DNA of 64,000 bases from JAMHWF01 sp964371405 (GTDB lineage: Bacteria; Pseudomonadota; Gammaproteobacteria; Burkholderiales; Burkholderiaceae_C). The DNA is taken from contig CAYJLV010000011.1 in the NCBI GenBank assembly GCA_964371405.1, positions 35,441 to 99,440 of the forward strand, written 5' to 3'. A model generated the notes under the pieces. The model had not been told where the DNA came from. It ran no database searches and saw only the letters and a list, made by a program, of their open reading frames with translations. The position numbers were made by a program, and so were the translations under genes. This document shows, piece by piece, positions 36,686 to 45,524 of the stretch (positions are counted from its first letter, which is position 1; every line of letters begins with the position of its first letter).

Positions 36686-36771
36686 GCGCCGATTCTAGGC
36701 AGCGCATCGCGGGGCCCGGCCGACAGGGTGCGTCTTCACGAGTCTTTACCCGGTCGCCGCACGCCTGCGCC

Positions 36772-36820
36772 TTGACCCGCGTGGTCGCCAGCGCTAGCAT
36801 TACTGACCAGTCAGTCAGTA
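36772..36820 (+). promoter_or_regulatory. Promoter and overlapping operator of the TetR-RND operon
   Basis: TTGACC (36772-36777), a 17-bp spacer and TAGCAT (36795-36800) form a good sigma-70 promoter. Immediately downstream, covering the expected start site, is the inverted repeat TACTGAC-N6-GTCAGTA (36801-36820), a typical TetR-family operator. The TetR ATG follows 4 bases later with no ribosome-binding site, so the message may be nearly leaderless. Autorepression of the whole efflux operon is inferred. Confidence 0.75.
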
Positions 36821-36824
36821 TGAG

Positions 36825-37505
36825 ATGACCTCGACCCCCTCCACCGCCGCGACCGCCGGCCGCCAGCGCCGCAAGGAAGCGCGGCCACAGGAACTTCTCG
36901 ACGCCGCACTCGACCTGTTCGTCGAGAAAGGCTTTGCCGCGACGCGCTCCGAGGAAGTCGCGGCGCGCGCCGGCGTCTCCAAGGGCACGCTCTACCTCTA
37001 CTACCCGAGCAAGGAAGAGTTGTTCAAGGCCGTGATCAGCCAGCGCCTGTCGCAGGAGATCGCCGCCGGCGCCGAGCTGGTCGACCAGTTCGCCGGATCG
37101 ACGGCCGAGCTGCTGCGCGACGTGCTGGCCGTGTGGTGGCAGCGCGTGTTCGACAGCCCGACCTCGGCCGTCTTCAAGCTCGTCATCACGGAGGTGCGCA
37201 ACTTCCCCGAGATCGCCGAGTTCTATGCCGAGCAGGTGGTGCAGCCGGGCAAGCAGCTGATCGGCCGCATCATCGAGCGCGGCATCCGGCGCGGCGAGTT
37301 CAAGCCGGTCGATGTGCCCTCGGCGGTGCTCTCGCTGGTGCTGCCGCTGGTGATGCTGTGCCTGCACAAGCACTCGCTGGCCGCCTGCATGCCGTCGGAA
37401 GACACGACCGATCCGCGCGAGTTCATCCGGCGCCACATCGAACTGGTGCTCGGCGGCCTGCTCGTCGAGCCGCAACGCGAGCCGCGCCGAAAGGCCAGGC
37501 AATGA
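36825..37505 (+). CDS. TetR/AcrR family regulator of the RND efflux operon
   Basis: A 226-residue regulator. The N-terminal HTH is RPQELLDAALDLFVEKGFAATRSEEVAARAGVSKGTLYLYYPSKEELFKAVI (about 20-70). A TetR_C domain of the efflux-regulator kind follows (VRNFPEIAEFYAEQVVQPGKQLIGRIIERGIRRGEF). It is the first gene of the operon; its stop overlaps the adaptor start (ATGA), so repressor and pump are translated together. The palindrome on its promoter is the likely binding site. The inducer is unknown, presumably a pump substrate. Confidence 0.92.
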   Translation: MTSTPSTAATAGRQRRKEARPQELLDAALDLFVEKGFAATRSEEVAARAGVSKGTLYLYYPSKEELFKAVISQRLSQEIAAGAELVDQFAGSTAELLRDVLAVWWQRVFDSPTSAVFKLVITEVRNFPEIAEFYAEQVVQPGKQLIGRIIERGIRRGEFKPVDVPSAVLSLVLPLVMLCLHKHSLAACMPSEDTTDPREFIRRHIELVLGGLLVEPQREPRRKARQ

Positions 37506-38659
37506 AGCGCAGCGCCAAGGGCCTGCTCGTCGGCGTCATCGTGCTCGTGATCGCCGGCGGCCTGGGCGCGCGCATCGCCAAACAGCGCGCCCAGCAGCAG
37601 GCAATGCTCGAATCGGTCCGCCCCGCGCCGGCCGCGCTCGAACTCGCGCCCGGCGACCTCGTCGTCGCGCGCCGGGTCGAGGTCGGGCGCACGATCGCCG
37701 TCTCGGGCGGGCTGAAGGCCGTCACCAGCGCCGTCGTCAAGGCCAAAGTGCCGGCCGAGGTGAAGAGCCTCGCGGTGCGCGAGGGCGACACCGTCAAAGC
37801 CGGCCAGACGATCGGCCAACTCGACACGACGGAGCTCGATTGGCGGCTGCGCCAGGCCGAGCAGACGGCCGCGTCGTCGCGCGCCCAGCTCGACATCGCG
37901 CGCCGCGCGCTCGACAACAACCGCGCCCTCGTCGCGCAGGGCTTCATCTCGGCGACGGCGCTCGACACCTCGGTCTCGAACGAAGCCGCGGCGCAGGCCA
38001 ACCTGCTGGCGTCCAGTGCCGCGGTCGAGCTGGCGCGCAAGGCGCGCGCCGATGCGCGGCTCGTCGCGCCGATCGCCGGCATCGTGGCGCAGCGCCACGT
38101 CCAGCCCGGCGAGCGCGTGCCGGTCGACGCGCGGCTGGTCGAGATCGTCGACCTCGCGCGCATCGAGCTGGAGGCCGCGCTGGCGCCCGAGGACGTGATC
38201 GACGTGCAGGTCGGCCAAGAGGCCCGGCTGGCCGTCGACGGCATCGCGGCCCCGGTCGCGGCGCGCGTCGCGCGCATCAACCCGAGCGCGCAGGCCGGCA
38301 CGCGCGCCGTGCTCGTCTACCTCGCGCTCGAGCCGAGGCCGGGCCTGCGCCAGGGTCTGTTCGCGCGCGGCGCGATCGCGCTGCCGGGCCGGGCGGTGCT
38401 CGCCGTGCCGGTGTCGGCGGTGCGCGTCGACCAGGCCGCGCCTTACGTGCTCGCGCTCGCCGACGGGCGCATCGTGCATCTCCCCGTCACCCTCGGCATG
38501 CGCGGCGAGACGCAGGTCGACGGCCGCAGCGAGGCCGTCGTCGAGCTGCTGAGCGGCGTTGCCGACGGCGCGACGCTGCTGCGCGGCAGCGTCGGCGCGG
38601 TGCGCGACGGCACGCCGGCGCGCGTCGCCGGCGCCGCCTCGGTCGCGACGGCGCGCTGA
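37502..38659 (+). CDS. RND efflux periplasmic adaptor subunit
   Basis: A 385-residue membrane-fusion protein (HlyD/AcrA type). The N-terminal anchor is KGLLVGVIVLVIAGGLGARIA, and the biotinyl-lipoyl half-motif is VKAKVPAEVKSLAVREGDTVKAGQTIGQLD. A short alpha-hairpin (residues about 118-180, RQAEQTAASSRAQLDIARRALDNNRALVAQGFIS) is followed by ARLVAPIAGIVAQRHVQPGERVPVDARLVEIVDL, the barrel domain and a membrane-proximal domain. There is no lipobox, so it is anchored by a helix. It links the RND pump encoded 20 bases downstream to a TolC-type channel. Confidence 0.93.
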   Translation: MKRSAKGLLVGVIVLVIAGGLGARIAKQRAQQQAMLESVRPAPAALELAPGDLVVARRVEVGRTIAVSGGLKAVTSAVVKAKVPAEVKSLAVREGDTVKAGQTIGQLDTTELDWRLRQAEQTAASSRAQLDIARRALDNNRALVAQGFISATALDTSVSNEAAAQANLLASSAAVELARKARADARLVAPIAGIVAQRHVQPGERVPVDARLVEIVDLARIELEAALAPEDVIDVQVGQEARLAVDGIAAPVAARVARINPSAQAGTRAVLVYLALEPRPGLRQGLFARGAIALPGRAVLAVPVSAVRVDQAAPYVLALADGRIVHLPVTLGMRGETQVDGRSEAVVELLSGVADGATLLRGSVGAVRDGTPARVAGAASVATAR

Positions 38660-38679
38660 ACCGGGGGCCGGCCGACGCC

Positions 38680-41600
38680 ATGTGGTTCACCCGCGTCTCG
38701 ATCGGCAACCCGGTGCTCGCGACGATGGTCATGCTGGCCTTCGTCGTGCTCGGCCTGTTCAGCTATCAGCGCCTGGCGATCGACCAGTTCCCCAACGTCG
38801 ATTTTCCGACTGTCGTCGTCGTCGTCGACTATCCGGGCGCGTCGCCCGAGATCGTCGAGAACGAAGTGACCCGGAAGGTCGAGGAAGCGGTCAACACGAT
38901 CGCCGGCATCAACTCGATGTACTCGCGCTCCTACGAAGGCTACGCCGTCGTCGTCGTCGAGTTCAACCTCGACGTCGACGGCCGCAAGGCCGCCGACGAC
39001 GTGCGCGAGAAGGTTTCGCTGATCCGCCCCAACCTGCGCGACGAGGTCAAGGAGCCGCGCATCTCGCGCTTCGACCCGCAGAGCGCGCCGGTCTACAACG
39101 TCGCCATCCTCGCCAAGGACGGCGCTCGCACGCCGCAGGAGCTGACGACCTGGGCGACGCAGGTGCTGCAGAAGCGCCTCGAGAACGTGCGCGGCGTCGG
39201 CGCCGTCACCGTGGTCGGCGGCGTCGCGCGCCAGGTCAACCTCTACCTGCGGCCCGCCGCGATGGAGGCGCTGGGCGTCGGCGTCGATCAGGTGCTGGCC
39301 GCCGTGAAGAGCGAGAACCAGGAGCTGCCGATGGGCGCGATCCGCTCGCGCGAGCAGGAGCGCGTGGTGCAGATCAATGCGCGGCTGGCGCGGCCGGAGG
39401 ACTTCCGCGACATCGTGGTCGCGCGCCGCAACGGTGTGCCGGTCAAGCTGTGGCAGGTCGCCGACGTCGTCGACGGCCCGCAGGAGGTCGAGACGCTGGC
39501 ACTCTACAACGGCCGGCGCACCGTGCTGCTGTCGGTGCAGAAGTCGCAGGGCGAGAACACGATCGCCGTCGTCGACGGGCTGAACAAGGCGCTCGCCGAA
39601 ACCGCGGCCGTGATGCCGCCGGGCATCGAGGTCGAGGTCAACCGCGACAACTCGCGCTCGATCCGCGTCTCGGTCGCCAACGTCAAGCGCACGCTGTTCG
39701 AGGGCGCGGCGCTCACCGTGCTGATCGTCTTCCTGTTCCTCAATTCGTGGCGCTCGACGGTGATCACCGGGCTGACGCTGCCGATCGCGCTGATCGGCAC
39801 CTTCCTCGTCATGTACGCCTTCGGCTTCACGATCAACACGGTGACGATGATGGCGCTGTCGCTGTGCGTGGGCCTGCTGATCGACGACGCCATCGTCGTG
39901 CGCGAGAACATCGTGCGCCACCTGCAGATGGGCAAGAGCGCGCATGACGCGGCGCTCGCCGGCACGCAGGAGATCGGTCTGGCGGTGCTGGCGACGACGC
40001 TGTCGATCGTCGCCGTGTTCCTGCCGATCGGCTTCATGGGCGGCATCGTCGGAAAGTTCTTCCACGAGTTCGGCATCACGATCGTCGCCGCGGTGCTGAT
40101 CTCGATGTTCGTCAGCTTCACGCTCGACCCGATGCTCTCGAGCGTCTGGCACGACCCGCACGCCGCGCACGGCCACCCGCCGGGCTCGCAAGCGACGCTC
40201 TACGACCGCACGATCGGCCGCGTGACGGGCCTGTTCGACCGCTTCACCGAATGGCTGGCCGAGACCTACCAGACGATCCTGCGCTGGTCGCTCGCGCACA
40301 AGGTGGCGACGATCGCGATCGCCGCCGCCACCTTCGTCGGCAGCTTCTTCGTGATCCCGATCCTCGGCGCCGAGTTCGTTCCCAAGGCCGACTTCTCCGA
40401 AACCGAGATCCACTTCCACACGCCGGTCGGCTCGTCGCTCGAAGTGACGGAAGACCGCGCGCGGCGCATCGACGCCGCGCTGCGCGAGCTGCCCGAGGTC
40501 CGCCACACCGTGACGACGATCAACACCGGCCGCGCCGCCGGCAAGATCTACGGCAGCGTCTACGTGCGCCTGGTCGACCGCGACCAGCGCACGCGCAGCC
40601 AGGAGCAGTTGAGCGCGCCGCTGCGCGAGCGGCTGTCGCGCATCCCCGGCATCACGGTGACCAACGTCGGCGTCACCGATCTCGGCGGCAGCAAGAGCCT
40701 GCAGTTCTCGGTGCAGGGCCGCGACCTCGGCGAGCTCGAGCGCCTGTCGCGCGCCATCATGGCGAAGCTGCGCGAGATCCCCGGCCTGGTCGACCTCGAC
40801 AGCACCAACAAGCCCGACAAGCCGACAGTGGCGATCGACGTGAAGCGCGACGCCGCGGCCGACGTCGGCCTCAACGTCAACGCGCTGGCCGGCACGCTGC
40901 GCACGCTGGTCGCCGGCACGACGGTGGGCAACTGGCGCGCGCCCGACGGCGAGAACTACGACGTCGTCGTCCGCCTCGGCCCCGGGAGCCGCGACTCGAT
41001 CGACGACCTGCAGCGCCTGCCGGTCAACGTGGCCGCAGCCGCCGACGGCTCGCCGCGCGTCGTGCGCCTGTCGCAGGTTGCCGACCTGCGGCCGTCGACC
41101 GGCCCGAACCAGATCAACCGCCGCGACTTGAACCGCGAGATCAACATCGACGCCAACGCCTGGGGGCGCAGCGCCGGCGACGTGTCGGCCGACATCCGGC
41201 GCGTGCTCGACGCCATGGCCTGGCCGCCGGGCTACCGCTACGTGTTCGGCGGCTCGACGAAAAACATGACGGAGTCTTTCAGCTATGCGATCGGCGCGCT
41301 CGCGCTCGCTGTCGTCTTCATCTACATGATCCTGGCCAGCCAGTTCAGGAGCTTCGTGCAGCCGCTGGCGCTGATGAGTTCGCTGCCGCTGACCCTGATC
41401 GGCGTCGTGCTGATGCTGCTGGCCTTCGGCTCGACGCTCAACATGTTCTCGATCATCGGCATCGTGATGCTGATGGGTCTGGTGACGAAGAACGCGATCC
41501 TGCTGATCGACTTTGCCATCCGGTCACGCGCCGAAGGCATGGAGCGCGGAGAGGCGCTGCTGCACGCGGCGCGCGTGCGGCTGCGCCCGATCCTGATGAC

Positions 41601-41841
41601 GACGCTGGCGATGGTGTTCGGCATGGTGCCGCTGGCGTTCGCGCTGTCGGAGGGCTCCGAGCAGCGCGCGCCGATGGGCCAGGCCGTGATCGGCGGCGTG
41701 ATCACGTCGTCGCTGCTGACGCTCGTCGTCGTGCCCGTCGTCTATTGCTGGCTCGACGACCTCGCGGCGTGGGCGAGGCGTTTGACGCACCGCAAGACCG
41801 CGCCTGCGCAACCGGCCTTCGGCGAAGGCCTCGCGAAATAG
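38680..41841 (+). CDS. RND (HAE-1/AcrB-like) efflux permease
   Basis: A 1053-residue inner-membrane proton/drug antiporter with 12 helices and two large periplasmic loops. It starts MWFTRVSIGNPVLATMVMLAFVVLGLFSYQRLAIDQFPNVDFPTV. Helix 4 carries the proton-relay aspartate pair in GLLIDDAIVVRENI, and the helix-10 lysine counterpart lies in GLVTKNAILLIDFA. It has the length and opening of the MdtB/MdtC-MexF-like subgroup. Substrate range cannot be predicted. It is in an operon with TetR and the adaptor upstream and a PCMT-like protein and a TolC-type protein downstream. Confidence 0.95.
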   Translation: MWFTRVSIGNPVLATMVMLAFVVLGLFSYQRLAIDQFPNVDFPTVVVVVDYPGASPEIVENEVTRKVEEAVNTIAGINSMYSRSYEGYAVVVVEFNLDVDGRKAADDVREKVSLIRPNLRDEVKEPRISRFDPQSAPVYNVAILAKDGARTPQELTTWATQVLQKRLENVRGVGAVTVVGGVARQVNLYLRPAAMEALGVGVDQVLAAVKSENQELPMGAIRSREQERVVQINARLARPEDFRDIVVARRNGVPVKLWQVADVVDGPQEVETLALYNGRRTVLLSVQKSQGENTIAVVDGLNKALAETAAVMPPGIEVEVNRDNSRSIRVSVANVKRTLFEGAALTVLIVFLFLNSWRSTVITGLTLPIALIGTFLVMYAFGFTINTVTMMALSLCVGLLIDDAIVVRENIVRHLQMGKSAHDAALAGTQEIGLAVLATTLSIVAVFLPIGFMGGIVGKFFHEFGITIVAAVLISMFVSFTLDPMLSSVWHDPHAAHGHPPGSQATLYDRTIGRVTGLFDRFTEWLAETYQTILRWSLAHKVATIAIAAATFVGSFFVIPILGAEFVPKADFSETEIHFHTPVGSSLEVTEDRARRIDAALRELPEVRHTVTTINTGRAAGKIYGSVYVRLVDRDQRTRSQEQLSAPLRERLSRIPGITVTNVGVTDLGGSKSLQFSVQGRDLGELERLSRAIMAKLREIPGLVDLDSTNKPDKPTVAIDVKRDAAADVGLNVNALAGTLRTLVAGTTVGNWRAPDGENYDVVVRLGPGSRDSIDDLQRLPVNVAAAADGSPRVVRLSQVADLRPSTGPNQINRRDLNREINIDANAWGRSAGDVSADIRRVLDAMAWPPGYRYVFGGSTKNMTESFSYAIGALALAVVFIYMILASQFRSFVQPLALMSSLPLTLIGVVLMLLAFGSTLNMFSIIGIVMLMGLVTKNAILLIDFAIRSRAEGMERGEALLHAARVRLRPILMTTLAMVFGMVPLAFALSEGSEQRAPMGQAVIGGVITSSLLTLVVVPVVYCWLDDLAAWARRLTHRKTAPAQPAFGEGLAK

Positions 41842-41880
41842 AATTCCGCGTCTTCGCCCACCCGCCTTCGCAGCACCGCC

Positions 41881-42534
41881 ATGAACACCGAACTCACCCG
41901 CCGCAACATGATCGAGCAACAGATCCGCCCCTGGGAGGTGCTGGATCAGGACGTGCTCTCGCTGCTGGCCGTCGTCAAGCGCGAGGAATTCGTGCCGCCC
42001 GCGTACCGCGCGCTCGCCTTCGTCGACACCGAAGTGCCGCTGCCCGGCGGCCAGTGCATGCTCGCGCCCAAGGTCGAGGCGCGCCTGTTGCAGGACGTGG
42101 CAGTGCAGCCGCACGAGCACGTGCTCGAGATCGGTGCCGGCTCGGGCCATATGGCGGCGCTGCTCGCGCACCGCGCCGAGCGCGTGACGACGCTCGAGAT
42201 CCTGCCGCAACTCGCCGAGCTGGCGGCGGCCAACCTGCGGCGTGCCGGCGTGAACAACGCGCGCGTCGTCGAGGCCGACGGCGCGGGCGGCCTGCCCGAT
42301 GCGGCGCCGTTCCATGCCATCGTGCTGTCGGGCTCGGTCGCCGCCGTGCCGCAGGCGCTGCTCGACCAGCTCGCCGTCGGCGGCCGACTGATCGCCGTCG
42401 TCGGCAACGAGCCGGTGATGCGCGCCACGCTCGTCACGCGCGTCGGCGAGCGCGAGTTCCGCAGTACCGAGTTGTTCGACACCGTCGCACAGCGGCTGGT
42501 CGGTTTCGACGAGCCGCCGCGATTCCGATTCTGA
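41881..42534 (+). CDS. Protein-L-isoaspartate O-methyltransferase family protein
   Basis: A 217-residue PCMT-family methyltransferase. The N-terminus (RRNMIEQQIRPWEVLDQDVLSLLAVVKREEFVPPAYRALAFVDTEVPLPGG) and SAM motif (VLEIGAGSGHMAALLAH) are typical. The family's substrate-side 'T-x-SQP' motif is replaced by GQCMLAPKVEARLLQ, as in the short betaproteobacterial variants, so true isoaspartate repair is uncertain. In many Burkholderiales this gene precedes the tolC-like outer-membrane gene, as here (17 bases). It starts 39 bases after the pump gene. Confidence 0.85.
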   Translation: MNTELTRRNMIEQQIRPWEVLDQDVLSLLAVVKREEFVPPAYRALAFVDTEVPLPGGQCMLAPKVEARLLQDVAVQPHEHVLEIGAGSGHMAALLAHRAERVTTLEILPQLAELAAANLRRAGVNNARVVEADGAGGLPDAAPFHAIVLSGSVAAVPQALLDQLAVGGRLIAVVGNEPVMRATLVTRVGEREFRSTELFDTVAQRLVGFDEPPRFRF

Positions 42535-42551
42535 TTTCTGGAAACCGCCTC

Positions 42552-43883
42552 ATGCACTCTCCTCGCAAGACCGTCGTCGCCACGCTGATCGCGCTGGCCG
42601 CGCTCGGCGCCTCCGGCGCGGCGCGCGCCCAGTCGTTGCAGGAGCTGTACCAGGCGGCACGCGGCTACGACGCCTCCTATCTCGCGGCGCGCGCGCTCGC
42701 CGACTCGGCGCAGTACCGCGCCGCGCAGTCCGACGCGCTGCGCCGTCCGAACCTGTCGCTGACCGGCAGCGCCACGCATTCCGAAATCGACCCGCCGACC
42801 GTCGGCGTGCGCCAGAGCAACAACGCGCAGGGCGCGCTGCAGGCCCGGCAGCCGCTCTTCAACCGAGCCAACTCCGCGACGATCGACCAGGCCTGGCGCT
42901 CGCTGGAAGTCTCGCTGGCCGACCTCGAGATCGCCGAGCAGGATCTGATCGTTCGCGTCACGCAGGCCTATTTCGACGTGCTCGCCGCGCAGGACACGCT
43001 GGCCTTCACGCGCGCCAGCAAGGCGGCGATCACGGAGCAGCTCGCCGCGGCCAAGCGCAACTTCGAGGTCGGCACGGCGACGATCACCGACACGCGCGAG
43101 GCGCAGGCGCGCTTCGATCTCGCCTCGGCGCAGGAGATCGCCGCCGAGAACGACCTGCGCACCAAGCGCGCCGCGCTCGACCAGCTCGTCGGCCGGCCCG
43201 GCGTCGAGCCGCGTCCGCTGGCCGCGCCGGTCGAGCTGCCGCCGCTGGCCACCGGATTGATCGACGAATGGGTCGGGCGCGCCGAGGGGCACCCCAACGT
43301 GCGCCGCGCGCAGCTCGGGCTCGACATCGCCAAGCTCGAGACCGAGAAGGCACGAGCCGGGCGGCTGCCGGTGGTCGATCTCGTCGGCTCGGTCAGTTCG
43401 AGCCACAACAAGGGCTCGGCCTTCGTCGGCAGCACCACGCGCATCGGCACGACGAACAGCGCGAGCGTCGGCGTGCAGCTGACGATGCCGCTCTACACCG
43501 GCGGCTCGATCGACAACCGCATCAAGGAGACGCTGCTGCTCGAAGAGAAGTCGCGCAACGACTTCGACACGGCGCGGCGCGGCGTCGCGCTCGCCACTCG
43601 CCAGGCCTACCTCGGCGTGCAGTCGGGCCAGGCGCAGGTGAAGGCGTTCGAAGCCGCCGAGGCCTCGTCGGCGCTCGCGCTCGAAGCCACGCAGCTCGGC
43701 TACCGCGTCGGCGTGCGCGTCAACCTCGACGTGCTGAACGCCCAGACGCAGCTGTTCCAGACGCGGCGCGACCTCTCGAAAGCGCGCTACGACGTTCTCG
43801 TCGCGAGCCTGAAGCTGCGCCAGGCCGCGGGCCAACTGCGGCCCGACGACATTCCGTCGATCGACCGGCTGCTGGCACGCTGA
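42552..43883 (+). CDS. TolC family outer membrane channel
   Basis: A 443-residue outer-membrane efflux protein with a Sec signal (cleavage after GAARA, about residue 26). The two OEP repeats are visible: the first with QSLQELYQAARGYDASYLAARA and PLFNRANSATIDQAWRSLEVS, the second with VGVQLTMPLYTGGSIDNRIKETLLLEE. Each helical half contains long coiled coils, and there is an N-x-D-VLNAQTQLFQTRRDLSKARYD element near the end. TolC-type proteins trimerise into a channel-tunnel. Being cotranscribed with the RND pump, it is its natural partner and may also serve the divergent MacAB-type pump. Confidence 0.94.
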   Translation: MHSPRKTVVATLIALAALGASGAARAQSLQELYQAARGYDASYLAARALADSAQYRAAQSDALRRPNLSLTGSATHSEIDPPTVGVRQSNNAQGALQARQPLFNRANSATIDQAWRSLEVSLADLEIAEQDLIVRVTQAYFDVLAAQDTLAFTRASKAAITEQLAAAKRNFEVGTATITDTREAQARFDLASAQEIAAENDLRTKRAALDQLVGRPGVEPRPLAAPVELPPLATGLIDEWVGRAEGHPNVRRAQLGLDIAKLETEKARAGRLPVVDLVGSVSSSHNKGSAFVGSTTRIGTTNSASVGVQLTMPLYTGGSIDNRIKETLLLEEKSRNDFDTARRGVALATRQAYLGVQSGQAQVKAFEAAEASSALALEATQLGYRVGVRVNLDVLNAQTQLFQTRRDLSKARYDVLVASLKLRQAAGQLRPDDIPSIDRLLAR

Positions 43884-43886
43884 GCG

Positions 43887-43905
43887 GCGGGCGCGCCGCG
43901 CCCGC
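43887..43905. terminator. GC-rich hairpin after the TolC gene
   Basis: Stem GCGGGCGC/GCGCCCGC (8 bp) with a GCC loop, just after the TolC stop and before the end of the convergent DM13 gene. It is a likely transcription end, without a U-tract. Confidence 0.45.
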
Positions 43906-43916
43906 AAGCGCGCAAG

Positions 43917-44387
43917 TCAGCGGTACTGCGCCGCGCTGATGAATTGCGAGAACGACTCGCACCAGACGATCGCCGTCGTGTAGCGCGCAGGATCGACACC
44001 GGGCGGCAGCGGTACGACGAAGTTGTCGAAGGTCTTCACATCACCGACGCGCACCATGCTCGACCTGAGGCGAGCGAAGTCGTCTTTCGTCTCGACGAAC
44101 TCGGGCGACAGGTAGAGCTTGTAGTCGGGACCCGGTGCAAGACGGCCGACGAGTGCGACCGCATCGCGCCTCACGATCAGCGCGCCCTCGCCCCAATGCA
44201 GCGGGTCGCTGTCGCGCAGGTCGCGGCGAAACGTGCCGCGAAACAGCGCCGCGCCGGCATCCCCGCGGGCCTCGTCAGCCGTCGGCGCAGCCGGCGCGGT
44301 CAGGATCGGCAGTACGTAGATCCCGGCGCCGAAGCCGAGCGCGAGAGCGAGCACGTGGGTCGCTGCCAGACCAAGCAGACGCTTCAT
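43917..44387 (-). CDS. DM13 domain-containing membrane-anchored protein
   Basis: A 156-residue protein with one N-terminal hydrophobic segment (LLGLAATHVLALALGFGAGIYVLPIL; anchor or signal). The following DM13 domain has LFRGTFRR, WGEGALIVRRDAVALVGRLAPGPDYKLYLSP and TFDNFVVPLPPGVDPARYTTAIVWCESFSQFISAAQY. DM13 domains are proposed to bind haem or act in electron transfer, with a near-invariant Cys (here the WCESF Cys). The start at 44387 is the first ATG giving the anchor. It is convergent to TolC and followed upstream by the DUF937 gene in the same direction. Confidence 0.82.
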   Translation of the reverse strand: MKRLLGLAATHVLALALGFGAGIYVLPILTAPAAPTADEARGDAGAALFRGTFRRDLRDSDPLHWGEGALIVRRDAVALVGRLAPGPDYKLYLSPEFVETKDDFARLRSSMVRVGDVKTFDNFVVPLPPGVDPARYTTAIVWCESFSQFISAAQYR

Positions 44388-44412
44388 GCCGCCTGCGATT
44401 CGGCCAGCGCGG

Positions 44413-45027
44413 CTACCGCCCGCCCCCGCCTGCCATGCGCAGGATGTCGTCGAGCGGGTTGCCGTCGCCGTTGAGGTCGAGCATCGATGCAAGACCGGGC
44501 GAGCCGGCTCCGCCGGACGACGCGGCGCCGCCGAGCAGCCCTCCCAGCAGGCCACCCAGACCGCCCAGGCCACCGAGCCCGCCGCCTGCTGGCGCGGCGG
44601 ATGCGGCAGCCTCGCCAGCGCCGCCGCCTTGTTTGGCCATCCAGCCGGCGACGAGCATCGCGAGCATCGGCAGCATTTTCTTGAGCAGGCTCGGATCGAG
44701 CCCCGAGCGCGAGGCGGCGTCCTGCGCCACGCTGCGGCTCACGTCCCGCGACCCGAAGATCTGGCCGAGAACGTCGTTGCCGCGGCCGACGTCGGTCGGC
44801 TGCGGCGACAGCACGTCGTCGAGCAGGCCGCCGCCCCCGAGCTGGCCGAGCAACCCGCCCAACCCGTCGAGGCCCGCAGGCTGCGCCTGCGCCTGCTTCT
44901 TGAATCCGCCGAGGATGGCGGGCAGCAATGCGTCGGCGCCGCTGGCGGCCTGCGTCTCGCTGACGCCCAGCTCGCGCGCCATCGACTGCAACCCGCCCAT
45001 GCCGGCGAGGATGTCGGTGATCTGCAT
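44413..45027 (-). CDS. DUF937 (YidB-like) family protein
   Basis: A 204-residue soluble protein starting MQITDILAGMGGLQSMARELG. DUF937 features include the helical ARELGVSETQAASGADALLPAILGGFKKQA and a repeated helix-Gly pattern (VLGQIFGSRDVSRSVAQDAASRSGLDPSLLKKMLPMLAMLVAGWM). The tail is dominated by Gly/Ala runs (GGLGGLGGLGGLLGGLLGG) and ends with an EF-hand-like DLNGDGNPLDDIL, which could bind calcium. Function is unknown for the family. A CCGGAG site precedes this ATG. The DUF3597 gene lies 22 bases upstream on the same strand, so they are probably cotranscribed. Confidence 0.85.
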   Translation of the reverse strand: MQITDILAGMGGLQSMARELGVSETQAASGADALLPAILGGFKKQAQAQPAGLDGLGGLLGQLGGGGLLDDVLSPQPTDVGRGNDVLGQIFGSRDVSRSVAQDAASRSGLDPSLLKKMLPMLAMLVAGWMAKQGGGAGEAAASAAPAGGGLGGLGGLGGLLGGLLGGAASSGGAGSPGLASMLDLNGDGNPLDDILRMAGGGGR

Positions 45028-45049
45028 GACACGACTCCGGTGATGGCGA

Positions 45050-45448
45050 TCAGTCGAGCAGGTCTTTCGGCACATTGCCGCCGTTGGCGGCGATGCGCGC
45101 CAGCACGGCCTTGTGCAGCCACATGTTCATCTTGGCCGAGTCGCCCATCAGCTCGGCCGGGCAGCCGAGTTCGGTGGCCAGCTCCTTGCGCGCGGTCAAG
45201 CTGCTGTCGATGTCGAGCAGCTTGAGCAGGTCGACGATCGAGGTGCGCCAGTTGAGCTTCTGGGCGTTGGCCGCCGCGCGCTTCTCAAGCTGCGCCACGA
45301 CGTCGACCATCGGCATCGCGGCCGGGGCCTGGGGTGCCGTCGTGCCTGGAACTGCCGGCGCTGCGGCCGACGGCGACCCGCCGCCGCCAGCGGCGGGCGA
45401 CCCGCCACCGAAGCCCAGTTTCTCGAGGATCTTGCTGAAGAAACCCAT
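45050..45448 (-). CDS. DUF3597 family protein
   Basis: A 132-residue protein with the family N-terminus MGFFSKILEKLGFG, an Ala/Pro/Gly linker (15-45) and the DUF3597 domain (MVDVVAQLEKRAAANAQKLNWRTSIVDLLKLLDIDSSLTARKELATELG). It ends WLHKAVLARIAANGGNVPKDLLD. The domain has a LysM-like/helical fold of unknown function and is common in proteobacteria. A perfect AAGGAGTG site supports the start. Confidence 0.9.
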   Translation of the reverse strand: MGFFSKILEKLGFGGGSPAAGGGGSPSAAAPAVPGTTAPQAPAAMPMVDVVAQLEKRAAANAQKLNWRTSIVDLLKLLDIDSSLTARKELATELGCPAELMGDSAKMNMWLHKAVLARIAANGGNVPKDLLD

Positions 45449-45524
45449 GAGGCACTCCTTGTGGTTGCTGGCGACGGCAGTATCCGTCACCCGCATGGTA
45501 ACCACAACGGAAGTACGCTTCCTG

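Noticed and set aside
38443..40506. A 687-residue leftward open frame opposite the RND pump
   Set aside because: It is complementary-strand openness caused by high GC, with a shadow composition and no domain; the pump frame is unambiguous.
41946..43907. A 653-residue leftward open frame opposite the PCMT and TolC genes
   Set aside because: Same GC-driven shadow effect; it crosses two real genes.
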